64,000 nt of DNA from Site-B1 sp963827785. GTDB lineage: Bacteria > Bacteroidota > Bacteroidia > Flavobacteriales > Flavobacteriaceae. Each line of letters begins with the position of its first letter. Position 1 is the stretch's first letter. Positions 8,200-16,616 of the stretch are shown piece after piece. The stretch covers positions 1 to 64,000 of the forward strand of contig CAWHCT010000008.1 of the NCBI GenBank assembly GCA_963827785.1, in the 5' to 3' direction. The position numbers were made by a program, and so were the translations under genes. The notes beneath the pieces were generated by a model. The model was not told the origin of the DNA and did not search any database. It worked only from the letters and a program-made list of their open reading frames with translations.

Positions 8200-9159
8200 A
8201 TGTCAACCGAAACTATATTTATTTGTTATTCCAACAAGGACGCAAAGTTTGCAAATGATCTAGCAAACACTTTAATTGAAGCAGGTGCTAATATATGGAT
8301 AGAAAGTCTTCATGGTCAAGATGATGACGATGCTATAGAAGCCGCCATAAAATCTGCTAAACTGGTTTTAATTGTAACATCAGAAAATGCTTTGACTGAT
8401 GAAACCTTAAAACAAGAAAAAGACTTCGCCAGAGCCAATAATGTGGACAGATTACTTATAAAAATTGATACCTGCGATACTTCAAGTAAAATGCGTTGGA
8501 AATCGTTACCAAAAATCGATTTTTCAAGTAATAAGTCAGAAGCGATGAAGACTTTATTTGATAAATTAAAGCTTACTGGAGGTCAAGAAATCAAGAAATC
8601 AGAAGGTTCAATCAAAGAACCATTAAGTACAACTGAAAATGTTGAAATACCGGAAATATCTGCTCCAGAAATTAAAGTTGAAAAAAATATCGATACAAAT
8701 ACTAAAAGTGCAAAATCTAACGATCCTGAATTAGCCAGAAAAGAGAGCTTATTAGTGTCTAGTGATGAGATAGAATCTGTACGGTCTTTATTCAAAAAAC
8801 AAATTAAGGAATCCAAAATTGCAATAGGATTATTTATAGCTGCCAGTGTCGTTATATCAGTGGTAGTTTTTGTTATTTTTAAGTTTGATTTATTCTCTTC
8901 TGAACAAGTGGCTGACGTTGCTTCAACAGCAGAAAACACCTATGATAAATTAACAAAGTTTTTCCCTGCAGTGGGTGCAATTTTACCAAATGCATTCAGT
9001 GGCATCTCTGCAAGTAAAATTAAAGACAAGAAAAAAAGGCTTGCAATAATAGATAAACTTGAACGTACAAGAGACCGGATAAAAAACAATTTACAAAGCA
9101 CCCCAGAATCAGAGATCAAGGCTTTGGAAGAAAAATTGGAAGAATTAATAACACTTTAA
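8200..9159 (+). CDS. TIR-domain protein with a C-terminal membrane anchor
   Basis: A 319-residue protein. Residues 1-125 form a TIR domain: TIFICYSNKDAKFANDLAN opening, IWIESLHG box 2-like segment, then LVLIVTSENAL. Glu73 in LKQEKDFA sits where the catalytic Glu of NAD-cleaving TIR domains is expected. A charged, low-complexity linker (130-200) leads to one transmembrane helix (about 207-227) and a Lys-rich helical tail predicted to form a coiled coil. It lies 89 nt after the caspase fusion and 10 nt before the next membrane protein. The TIR domain would be cytoplasmic and tethered to the inner membrane. NAD depletion as the output is inference from the family; some TIR domains are only adaptors. 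Confidence 0.82.
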   Translation: MSTETIFICYSNKDAKFANDLANTLIEAGANIWIESLHGQDDDDAIEAAIKSAKLVLIVTSENALTDETLKQEKDFARANNVDRLLIKIDTCDTSSKMRWKSLPKIDFSSNKSEAMKTLFDKLKLTGGQEIKKSEGSIKEPLSTTENVEIPEISAPEIKVEKNIDTNTKSAKSNDPELARKESLLVSSDEIESVRSLFKKQIKESKIAIGLFIAASVVISVVVFVIFKFDLFSSEQVADVASTAENTYDKLTKFFPAVGAILPNAFSGISASKIKDKKKRLAIIDKLERTRDRIKNNLQSTPESEIKALEEKLEELITL

Positions 9160-9169
9160 AAATAAAATT

Positions 9170-9826
9170 GTGAGTAGCATTGGAGGTAAATTAAAGGAAG
9201 TAGAACAGAACGCCAAAAGAACACGTCGCATTTCAACTATACTGGCAACGATCATGATAATTTTTATTGCCTTAAGTGCAGTGTTAATTATCCTCGTACA
9301 ACAAGCAAATGCCAATTTGGAAAAAGAAAAACAAATAGTGGAAGATCAGAGATCACAATTGGCAGAACAGAATAAAGTGTTAGCCCAAAAGGATTCTTTA
9401 TTGACTTTTCAAAACAAACGATTACGAGAAGTACAAGGAAAACTAGATAGTTACTGGGATCAGGCAGTATCTTCAAATAAAATAAATGCATATGCCGATT
9501 ATTTGTCAAAGGCGATCAATGGGGATGAACATTATAATGATGCACTTGCAAAAATGAATGAACTTGCCAATAAAACGGGTTATGTTCAAATAACAGATTC
9601 AAATGGGAAACAATATCTTTCGCCTATCAAAGAATTGGATTCTGATGTTCAATTTTATATTGCAAACACGGCTATGAGAGTAAGAAGGGGTGTTATGGGA
9701 GATCCTAATTTTTCTAATACTTCTCAAATTGGGAATAAGGTAGTAAAAGTTAATGATGTTGTGAGATTAGATTCCATTATAAAAACTGGAGGAGCCGAAT
9801 GGGGCAAAATTGGGTATGGTAACTGA
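9170..9826 (+). CDS. Membrane-anchored coiled-coil protein, partner of the TIR gene
   Basis: A 218-residue protein starting at GTG, 10 nt after the TIR gene stop, so the two are very likely co-translated. A short basic cytoplasmic head (1-20) is followed by one transmembrane helix (about 22-44). A coiled coil rich in E, Q, K and L spans about 45-95 (NLEKEKQIVEDQRSQLAEQN). The C-terminal 120 residues are a compact region (YVQITDSNGKQYLSP; MRVRRGVMGDPN) that I do not recognise. The TM plus coiled-coil plan matches the TIR protein's own anchor and suggests the two assemble in the membrane. It ends the cassette: the next genes are convergent. Confidence 0.65.
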   Translation: MSSIGGKLKEVEQNAKRTRRISTILATIMIIFIALSAVLIILVQQANANLEKEKQIVEDQRSQLAEQNKVLAQKDSLLTFQNKRLREVQGKLDSYWDQAVSSNKINAYADYLSKAINGDEHYNDALAKMNELANKTGYVQITDSNGKQYLSPIKELDSDVQFYIANTAMRVRRGVMGDPNFSNTSQIGNKVVKVNDVVRLDSIIKTGGAEWGKIGYGN

Positions 9827-9844
9827 AGACTAACCGCCTTAATC

Positions 9845-10267
9845 TTATTTTCCAAAAGCAGTAAGAACCAGATTTCTGGAACCTCCATTATTTCTATGCT
9901 CGCAAAGATAAATCCCTTGCCATATTCCTAAATTTAATTTACCATTTGTAATTGGTATTAAAACCGAGTTGCTTAATAACGAAGCTTTTATATGCGCGGG
10001 CATATCATCTGACCCTTCAAAAGTATGTTTATAATAAGGCTTATTTTCTGGAACCATCATATTAAAATGACTTTCAAAATCTTCCCTCACAGTTGAATCG
10101 GCATTTTCATTAATTGTTAAACTGGCCGAAGTATGCTTGATAAAAACCTGTAACTGACCTATTTCTATTTGTTTTATTTCCGGAAACAAATGAATAATTT
10201 CGTTTGTAATTAAATGAAATCCTCTTTTATAAGGCTGAAGCTTAATTTGTTTTTGAAAATAAAGCAT
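9845..10267 (-). CDS. YjbQ / UPF0047 family protein
   Basis: A 140-residue cytoplasmic protein of the YjbQ family (secondary thiamine-phosphate synthase-type). It has the family signature IKHTSASLTINENAD, followed by a D-rich segment, HIKASLLSNS and a GIWQGIYLCEHR ending motif with conserved His and Glu. Family members can partly replace thiamine-phosphate synthase, but the true substrate is unclear. It is the last gene of a minus-strand run with the EF-hand and GATase-like genes (2-nt gap to the former), and it converges with the TIR cassette across a gap of only 18 nt. Confidence 0.88.
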   Translation of the reverse strand: MLYFQKQIKLQPYKRGFHLITNEIIHLFPEIKQIEIGQLQVFIKHTSASLTINENADSTVREDFESHFNMMVPENKPYYKHTFEGSDDMPAHIKASLLSNSVLIPITNGKLNLGIWQGIYLCEHRNNGGSRNLVLTAFGK

Positions 10268-10269
10268 TT

Positions 10270-10563
10270 TTAAGCTATGTCATTTTTAATTTCGTCAATT
10301 GCAGCTTTAAACTCTTCCCAGTCAATCAAACTGTCTCCATCTTTATCGTAACCTTCAACCAATTTAGATGATACTATCCCACGAATAAAACCGCTGATTT
10401 CGGCTTGCTTTAGTAGTGCTAAAATTTCAGCTTTAGTTAGTTTCCCATCACTATCTTTATCAAAAAAAATAAAGGCCTCTTCGGGAGTAGCAAAATGGTT
10501 TGTAATTAAAATTTGAATTTTGTTTAATATGATTTCTTTAGATGCCATATTTTTTTGGATCAT
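10270..10563 (-). CDS. EF-hand calcium-binding protein
   Basis: A small acidic protein of 97 residues with two canonical EF-hand loops: DKDSDGKLTKAE (about 35-46) and DKDGDSLIDWEE (about 73-84). Each has Asp at positions 1, 3 and 5 and Glu at 12 as required for calcium. No signal peptide is present. The ATG (10561-10563) directly follows the stop of the upstream gene (TAA ATG), so translation is probably coupled. A second in-frame ATG five codons on (MASKEII) is also a possible start. The role is unknown; calcium sensing or buffering is likely. Confidence 0.8.
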   Translation of the reverse strand: MIQKNMASKEIILNKIQILITNHFATPEEAFIFFDKDSDGKLTKAEILALLKQAEISGFIRGIVSSKLVEGYDKDGDSLIDWEEFKAAIDEIKNDIA

Positions 10564-11823
10564 TTAAGTTTTCTGTTTCTTTTTTCGTGCAGCAGGAAAA
10601 AGCACATTATTTAATATTAGCCTATATCCCGGAGAGGTAGGATGAAGATCCAGTTCTGTTTTAGGGTCCCCTACTCGATGCGTATAATCTTCGGGATCAT
10701 GACCTCCATAAAAAGTGAAAAAACCTTTTCCTTTGATACCATGAATGTATTTTGCTTCGCCATTGGTTTTATTCTCGCCCATGACTAAAACATTAGACTT
10801 TATTAGATCACGATCAAAAGAAGTTGTTTGCCCCATAAATCCTTTTACCAAGGCAGTATGGTTTTGGCAAAGCATTGTTGGTACAGGATCCCACTTTGCC
10901 GAGAAATCCATAAGAGAAAAATAGTCTGTCATCTTAGGTATTCGTCTTTTATTGGTCATATCTATTGACGAAAATTCGTAGACCATTGGATTACGTTCTA
11001 AAATATAATCTTTAAACGCAAACGTACGGTTGTAATCTATTTTATTTTGGTAGTTTGGTGTACTTCCATCACCATCAAACATAGGTTCGCAAATATCTAT
11101 TCCATCTGCAGATAATGCGATATCAAAACTATCAGTGGCACTGCACATTGCAAACATAAATCCACCTCCTATGACATAATCTCTAATTTTCTGGGCAACT
11201 GCCAATTTAGCCTCTGAAACTTTACTATACCCTAATTTATATGCCAATCCCTCGGCATCTTTTTTCTCTTGAATATACCATGGAGATGTCCTGTAGGCTC
11301 TATAGAATTTACCATATTGACCTGTAAAATCCTCATGATGTAAATGAAGCCAGTCAAATAGCAATAATCCATCATTCAATACTTCTTCATCATAGATAGT
11401 TTCATAAGGAATTTCAGCATAGGTCAGTACCATTGTTACCGCATCATCCCATGGTTGTTTCCCCATAGGAGTGTAAACCGCAATTTTTGGCGCTTTTTCC
11501 AATACAACAGCTTCCATATTCTTACTAGGACTGCTTATTTCCTCGAGAATTGATTCTGCTTCAGATGAAGATATTATTTCAAATGAAACTCCTCTAATCT
11601 GGCACTCTCGTTTAATTCCCTCCTCATCAGGAAGTAAAAACGAACCTCCTCTGTAATTCAATAACCATTTGACCTTTATTTGCTTTTCTAAGGTCCAGAA
11701 TGTAATTCCGTAGGCTTTTAAATGATTCTCCTGAGTTTCTGCATCCATTGGAATAAGAATGTAGGAAGAAAAGGCTTTAGTTGAGAGAAACAAGAATAAT
11801 ATAATTAGGAAATAATTCTTCAT
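10564..11823 (-). CDS. Secreted protein with a glutamine-amidotransferase-like core
   Basis: A 419-residue protein with a clear signal peptide (MKNYFLIILFLFLSTKAFSS). Its middle part (about 113-320) reads like a class I glutamine-amidotransferase or ThuA-type fold: IAVYTPMGKQPWDDAV, then a nucleophile-elbow-like GGGFMFAMCSATDSF with Cys227, and later TFYGGHDPED. Relatives in flavobacteria are, as far as I recall, often labelled asparagine synthetase B, but none of the synthetase domain is visible here. The signal peptide also argues against a biosynthetic enzyme. It forms an operon with the EF-hand and YjbQ genes. Confidence 0.6.
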   Translation of the reverse strand: MKNYFLIILFLFLSTKAFSSYILIPMDAETQENHLKAYGITFWTLEKQIKVKWLLNYRGGSFLLPDEEGIKRECQIRGVSFEIISSSEAESILEEISSPSKNMEAVVLEKAPKIAVYTPMGKQPWDDAVTMVLTYAEIPYETIYDEEVLNDGLLLFDWLHLHHEDFTGQYGKFYRAYRTSPWYIQEKKDAEGLAYKLGYSKVSEAKLAVAQKIRDYVIGGGFMFAMCSATDSFDIALSADGIDICEPMFDGDGSTPNYQNKIDYNRTFAFKDYILERNPMVYEFSSIDMTNKRRIPKMTDYFSLMDFSAKWDPVPTMLCQNHTALVKGFMGQTTSFDRDLIKSNVLVMGENKTNGEAKYIHGIKGKGFFTFYGGHDPEDYTHRVGDPKTELDLHPTSPGYRLILNNVLFPAARKKKQKT

Positions 11824-11847
11824 GTATTGTAAGATAATTAAAAAAAT

Positions 11848-12882
11848 CTATCTGACTTTTAATTCGGTACCGGAAAGCAAGTTGGCAATTCTTTTTGTTT
11901 CAGGAAACTGCTCAAGAATAATTTTAATAAACACTGTAATAGGAATTGCCATAATAAGACCTGGAATTCCCCAAAGAAAGCCCCAAAACATAAGCATTAC
12001 TAAAACAGTAATAATATTTATTGAAAACGATTTACCCATAAAAATTGGTTCCAAAATACCTCCAAACAATACTTGAACTCCGGTTATTGTTATAATAAAA
12101 AAGAATAATGTACTTGTTGGGTCCAATTCTACAAACGCAAATATTGACAATAATATTACCGAAATAAATGAGCCTACCATTTGGACAAAATTAATAATGA
12201 ATACAAAAAGACCCCAAAATATTGGAAAACTTATATCAAAAAACAAACAAGCAAGTCCTGTCCCAATTCCGGTCAATAAACTTACTAGAAACTTAACTTT
12301 GATAAATGTAATGAGATCTTTTTCAATCTTCATAAAAGTTTTTATTGAGGCATATTTTTGCTTTAATATAGTGTTATTCAAAACTTTATGCATATTAATT
12401 GATTCAGCCAAAAGAAGCACAACAAAAAATGCTACCATCAAAACCATGGTCAATGATTTTTGTAAAAAATCGACTGTAGAACCCAGGTTTTCCTTTTTTA
12501 CAAATTGTGATATTATCTTTTTATCTTTTTGAAATTCTACTCCAAAAACATCTTCTAAATAGTACATTAAATTTGTGATTTTATCTTCTGCTTTTTCAAA
12601 AAAAACAGTATCTGACGCCATAATTTGCCTGCTTGATAATTTAACCAATTCTGCTCCAAATCGTAAACCAACAATAATTACTAAAACAATTAAAATTATG
12701 CTTACAATTTTTGGAACTTTTCTCTTTGCCAACCAGCGCATTAATGGTAAAAAGAGTAAGGCTATAAACATAGAAAACACAAGCGGAATGAAAATAAATG
12801 ATAGTATTTTAAGCAGGTAAAATACTAAGGGAATGACAATAATTAACAATAATATGTTAGTTGTACGTGTTTGGTTTAACAT
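11848..12882 (-). CDS. AI-2E family transporter (PerM-like)
   Basis: A 344-residue inner-membrane protein with about eight hydrophobic helices and a central soluble part, as expected for the AI-2E/PerM family. The motif region near the C-terminus (FGGILEPIFMGKSFSINII, then GIPGLIMAIPITVFIK) is characteristic. Family members export autoinducer-2, Na+ or other small solutes by proton exchange; the substrate cannot be read from the sequence. It lies 24 nt upstream, in transcription order, of the secreted GATase-like gene and may share its transcript. Confidence 0.85.
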   Translation of the reverse strand: MLNQTRTTNILLLIIVIPLVFYLLKILSFIFIPLVFSMFIALLFLPLMRWLAKRKVPKIVSIILIVLVIIVGLRFGAELVKLSSRQIMASDTVFFEKAEDKITNLMYYLEDVFGVEFQKDKKIISQFVKKENLGSTVDFLQKSLTMVLMVAFFVVLLLAESINMHKVLNNTILKQKYASIKTFMKIEKDLITFIKVKFLVSLLTGIGTGLACLFFDISFPIFWGLFVFIINFVQMVGSFISVILLSIFAFVELDPTSTLFFFIITITGVQVLFGGILEPIFMGKSFSINIITVLVMLMFWGFLWGIPGLIMAIPITVFIKIILEQFPETKRIANLLSGTELKVR

Positions 12883-12993
12883 AAAGATATCTTTCCTTTT
12901 ATAACAAAACCCAAAGTTAAATTAAAATATATGATAAAGTAAACATATTAAGTCGACTTTAACTTGGTGTTAAACAATTACAACCGTATTTAT

Positions 12994-14541
12994 TTAAAAA
13001 GGCACATCATTCTCGTCATTATCATCTGAAGTTCCAAATGCATCATCAGTAGACGGAAAATTATCAGGCTTGAATGTATCGTCATTGGCAGCAGCATTCA
13101 TTTTAGAATGGAATTCCTGGTTCAAAAAAGGAGTATCAAAATCATCCATGTTATCAAATTTACCCAAATGGGCAATAAATTTTAATCGGATACTATCCAA
13201 TCCTCCATTTCTGTGTTTTGCGACAATAAATTCTGCTTGACCCTCAGTAGGCGTTCTGTCTTCATCATCCCATTCTTCAATTTTATAATATTCGGGTCTG
13301 TAAATAAATGAAACGATATCAGCATCTTGCTCAATGGCTCCTGATTCTCTCAAGTCACTTAACAATGGACGTTTACTCCCTCCTCGTGTTTCAACAGCAC
13401 GTGATAACTGTGATAAGGCAATAACGGGAATACTTAATTCCTTGGCTAATGCTTTTAAATTTCTAGAAATGGTCGAAATTTCCTGTTCTCGATTCCCACC
13501 CTTTAAACTGCTTCCGGCAGTCATTAACTGCAAATAATCAATGACAATGAGTTTGATCCCGTATTGTGAAGCTAACCGCCTTGCCTTTGCTCTTAAATCA
13601 AAAATAGAAAGTGAAGGTGTATCGTCAATAAACAATGGTGCTTTTTCAAGACCCTTTACTTTAACATTTAATTGCTCCCACTCATGCTTTGCTAATCTGC
13701 CCGTACGTAATTTTTCTGAAGATAATCCTGTTTCGCTAGAAATTAAACGCGTTATTAACTGCACTGATGCCATTTCCAATGAAAAGAATGCGACAGGAAT
13801 ATTATTATTTACTGCAATATTTCTAGCCATGGAAAGAGTTAAAGCCGTTTTACCCATACCCGGTCTTGCGGCTATAATAATTAAATCGCTTTCCTGCCAA
13901 CCAGAAGTAAGTCTGTCCAATTTTGTAAATCCTGAAGGAATTCCACTAAGGCCTTCTTTGTTAGAAATTTCCTCGATCTTTCTTTTAGCCTGAATTACCA
14001 GATTTTGTGCCGTTTCACTAGATCTTTTTATATTACCCTGTGTCACTTCATATAATTTGGCTTCGGCCTTATCAAGCAAGTCAAAGACATCTTGTGTTTC
14101 ATCATATGAGTCTTCAATTATTTCACTAGAAATCTTAATCAAACTCCTTTGAATGAATTTTTGTAAAATTATGCGGGCATGAAATTCTATATGAGCAGAA
14201 GATGACACTTTTTGTGTAAGGGAAATCAAATAAAAATCCCCACCTACGGCAGCCAATTTTTCATTCTTTTTCAACTGACTGGAAACAGTTAATAAGTCAA
14301 CTGGTTCACTACTTTCAAATAGCTGGAATATTGCCTCAAAAATATGTTGATGTGCTTCTTTATAAAAAGCATCCGGACTTAAAATATCAATAACCTCATC
14401 GACACCTTTTTTATCAATCATCATAGCTCCAAGCACAACTTCCTCTAAATCAATTGCTTGTGGAGGTATTTTTCCTTTTTCTAAACTAATGATGGTACTT
14501 TTGTCTACTTGGTATCCTTTTATCTGGCTTGGTTGCTTCAT
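12994..14541 (-). CDS. dnaB: Replicative DNA helicase DnaB
   Basis: Hexameric helicase that unwinds DNA at the replication fork. The 515-residue product has the N-terminal DnaB domain (about 25-130) and a RecA-like motor. Walker A is ARPGMGKTA (Lys231), Walker B is KLIVIDYLQLM, and SQLSRAVETR marks the helicase H4 motif. No intein interrupts the ATPase domain. The acidic, disordered tail (DDNDENDVPF) resembles a primase- or SSB-interaction tail. It is a single gene with flanking gaps on both sides. Confidence 0.97.
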   Translation of the reverse strand: MKQPSQIKGYQVDKSTIISLEKGKIPPQAIDLEEVVLGAMMIDKKGVDEVIDILSPDAFYKEAHQHIFEAIFQLFESSEPVDLLTVSSQLKKNEKLAAVGGDFYLISLTQKVSSSAHIEFHARIILQKFIQRSLIKISSEIIEDSYDETQDVFDLLDKAEAKLYEVTQGNIKRSSETAQNLVIQAKRKIEEISNKEGLSGIPSGFTKLDRLTSGWQESDLIIIAARPGMGKTALTLSMARNIAVNNNIPVAFFSLEMASVQLITRLISSETGLSSEKLRTGRLAKHEWEQLNVKVKGLEKAPLFIDDTPSLSIFDLRAKARRLASQYGIKLIVIDYLQLMTAGSSLKGGNREQEISTISRNLKALAKELSIPVIALSQLSRAVETRGGSKRPLLSDLRESGAIEQDADIVSFIYRPEYYKIEEWDDEDRTPTEGQAEFIVAKHRNGGLDSIRLKFIAHLGKFDNMDDFDTPFLNQEFHSKMNAAANDDTFKPDNFPSTDDAFGTSDDNDENDVPF

Positions 14542-14652
14542 GAGGGCTAAAGTAATTAAAATGTTAAAAAAATGCTCGGTTTAGAATAATAGAATCTTAA
14601 CAGGTAGTAAACAATTCAACTGTTAACAACTAAAAATTATTGTTTATAAGTA

Positions 14653-14686
14653 CAAAAAAAACCGATTTAAATTTCATCGGTTTTCT
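14653..14686 (-). terminator. Intrinsic terminator after accA
   Basis: Read on the minus strand: AAAACCGAT, loop, ATCGGTTTT, then a run of T. It lies about 25 nt downstream of the accA stop and separates accA from dnaB. Confidence 0.85.
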
Positions 14687-14711
14687 TAATCTGCTAGAAT
14701 AAAGCAAATTT

Positions 14712-15662
14712 TTATTTATAGACTCCCATTTCAGAATATTTTTCCATCCTTTGTTTTACCAGTTCTTTTGGTGATAAGTTTTTCAACTGTTCATATGATT
14801 TGACGATGGCATCTCGAACCGAAATAAAAGTTGCCTCTCTATCACAATGTGCTCCTCCCAAAGGTTCTTTAATTATTTCGTCAATCAGTTTAAGTCTTTT
14901 CATATCCTTGGCCGTGAGTTTTAAAGCCTCGGCAGCCTGTTCTTTATACTCCCAGCTTCTCCATAAAATAGAAGAACAGGATTCCGGAGATATTACTGAA
15001 TACCAAGTATTTTCCAGCATGAGAACTTTGTCTCCCACACCTATTCCCAACGCTCCACCGGAAGCACCTTCCCCTATAACTACAGTTATAATTGGCACCT
15101 TTAACCGTGTCATTTCAAGAATATTTCGAGCTATTGCTTCACCTTGTCCTCGCTCTTCAGCTTCAAGTCCCGGATAAGCTCCTGGAGTATCCAATAAGGT
15201 TACAACAGGTATACCGAACTTTTCAGCCGATTTCATAAGTCGAAGAGCTTTTCTATACCCTTCAGGATTGGCCATTCCAAAATTTCGATATTGTCTGGTT
15301 TTAGTATTATATCCTTTCTGCTGACCTATAAACATATAACTTTGATCGCCTATTTTTCCTAATCCGCCAATCATAGCTTTGTCATCTTTAAACCCACGAT
15401 CTCCATGAAGTTCAAGAAATGTATCTCCGCAAATAGCTTGAATATGATCTAAAGTGTAAGGTCTTGACGGATGACGAGACAATTGAACACGTTGCCAAGG
15501 TGTCAAGTTTTTATAAATATCCTTTTTAGCTTCTATTAATTTTTTTTCAATTTGTTTGCAGGTCTCAGTTACATCAACATGGCTTTCCTCACCAATTAAC
15601 TGGCACTTTTGAAGTTGTTCTTCTAATTCTTTAATGGGAAGTTCAAATTCTAAATATTCCAT
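14712..15662 (-). CDS. accA: Acetyl-CoA carboxylase carboxyltransferase subunit alpha
   Basis: Forms malonyl-CoA together with AccD in the first step of fatty-acid synthesis. The 316-residue product has the N-terminal helical part (ELPIKELEEQLQ), the RHPSRPYTLDHI segment, and crotonase-fold glycine loops such as TPGAYPGLEAEERGQGEAIA and GEGASGGALGIG. I chose ATG 15662. The frame is open further upstream to 15716, but the extra residues match no family member and a TAnnTTTG box lies inside that extension. No zinc site is present, as expected, because it resides in AccD. Confidence 0.97.
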   Translation of the reverse strand: MEYLEFELPIKELEEQLQKCQLIGEESHVDVTETCKQIEKKLIEAKKDIYKNLTPWQRVQLSRHPSRPYTLDHIQAICGDTFLELHGDRGFKDDKAMIGGLGKIGDQSYMFIGQQKGYNTKTRQYRNFGMANPEGYRKALRLMKSAEKFGIPVVTLLDTPGAYPGLEAEERGQGEAIARNILEMTRLKVPIITVVIGEGASGGALGIGVGDKVLMLENTWYSVISPESCSSILWRSWEYKEQAAEALKLTAKDMKRLKLIDEIIKEPLGGAHCDREATFISVRDAIVKSYEQLKNLSPKELVKQRMEKYSEMGVYK

Positions 15663-15689
15663 TGAAAAGAGTTTTTGATAGTTAGCATA

Positions 15690-15697
15690 CAAATATA
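15690..15697 (-). promoter_or_regulatory. -7 promoter element upstream of accA
   Basis: TATATTTG on the minus strand, 27 nt before the accA ATG. A TTG lies 16 nt further upstream, a slightly short spacing. It supports an internal promoter within the tgt-to-accA run and the shorter accA start. Confidence 0.5.
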
Positions 15698-15719
15698 AAA
15701 ACTTTAAGCTTGCCAAAAG

Positions 15720-16616
15720 TTAAATGACACTCCTTTTTAACCTTTTAGAGTTTTTGATGAATCCATTAAAGAGAACTACTGTTATTATTACAATAGCTCC
15801 TAAATAAAACTGAGGGCTCATTTTTTCTGATTCCGGGAATAAGATCAATGCCAATATTATACCATAAACCGGTTCCAGATTATAAGTTAGTATGACAGTA
15901 TAGGGGCTAACATAGTTCATAATATAGACCGATGCAATAAAGGCATAGGCAGTACAAATTGATGCCAGAATAAAAAGGTATCCATAATCAGATCCGCTCA
16001 ATGTAAAGAACTCTAAGGTAAAACCATCTCCAAAGATCGGGATAAATATTGTTATGAATAATACGCCTCCCAGAAACTCATAAAAAGAAATGACAGTTGC
16101 GGAATTGCGTTCCAAAAATTTTCCATTGATAACCGCAAATAACGAGGACAGAAACGCCGAAATAATCCCAAGAATTATGCCTGTTAAATATTTCATTTCA
16201 CTTTGTGTAATAATAAAAACACCAATGATCACTATTATTCCAAAAAGTATCTCGTACCAAATTACTCTTCGATTAAAAATTATGGGTTCAATAAATGAAG
16301 CAAAAAAAGCCCCGGTAGAGAACATTGACAATGCTATGGAAACATTGGCTGCTTTGATCGATCCAAAAAAAGTGATCCAATGAAGTGCAATGATAACTCC
16401 TGCAATTGAAAACCTAATTATATATCTCGCAGAAATGTTGATCTTAATGCCCATATATCTTATGTAAATACTCATAAGTATTGTCGCTATTAACATTCTA
16501 AACCAAACCAAGGGAATAGCATCTATTGAAATCAATTCACCTAAAATTGCGGTAAAACCGGCAATAAATACTAAAAAATGTAGATGAAAATAATTTTTAA
16601 GGTTAGCGTTTGGCAT
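15720..16616 (-). CDS. EamA / DMT family transporter
   Basis: A 298-residue inner-membrane protein with about ten transmembrane helices arranged as two EamA repeats, the plan of drug/metabolite transporters. Typical positions are GLDAIPLVWFRML-like residues in helix 2, the ALHWITFFGSIKAANVS helix 3-4 region, and YTVILTYNLEPVYGIILA in the second half. The substrate is unknown (amino acids or other metabolites in the family). Its start overlaps the end of the LptF/G-like gene by 14 nt, so the two are translationally coupled. Confidence 0.88.
   Translation of the reverse strand: MPNANLKNYFHLHFLVFIAGFTAILGELISIDAIPLVWFRMLIATILMSIYIRYMGIKINISARYIIRFSIAGVIIALHWITFFGSIKAANVSIALSMFSTGAFFASFIEPIIFNRRVIWYEILFGIIVIIGVFIITQSEMKYLTGIILGIISAFLSSLFAVINGKFLERNSATVISFYEFLGGVLFITIFIPIFGDGFTLEFFTLSGSDYGYLFILASICTAYAFIASVYIMNYVSPYTVILTYNLEPVYGIILALILFPESEKMSPQFYLGAIVIITVVLFNGFIKNSKRLKRSVI

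Noticed and set aside
13541..13993. 150-codon open frame antisense to dnaB
   Set aside because: Shadow of the dnaB codon pattern; the minus-strand product is a clear helicase.
15663..15716. Longer accA start
   Set aside because: The extra 18 residues do not fit AccA and contain the promoter -7 box.
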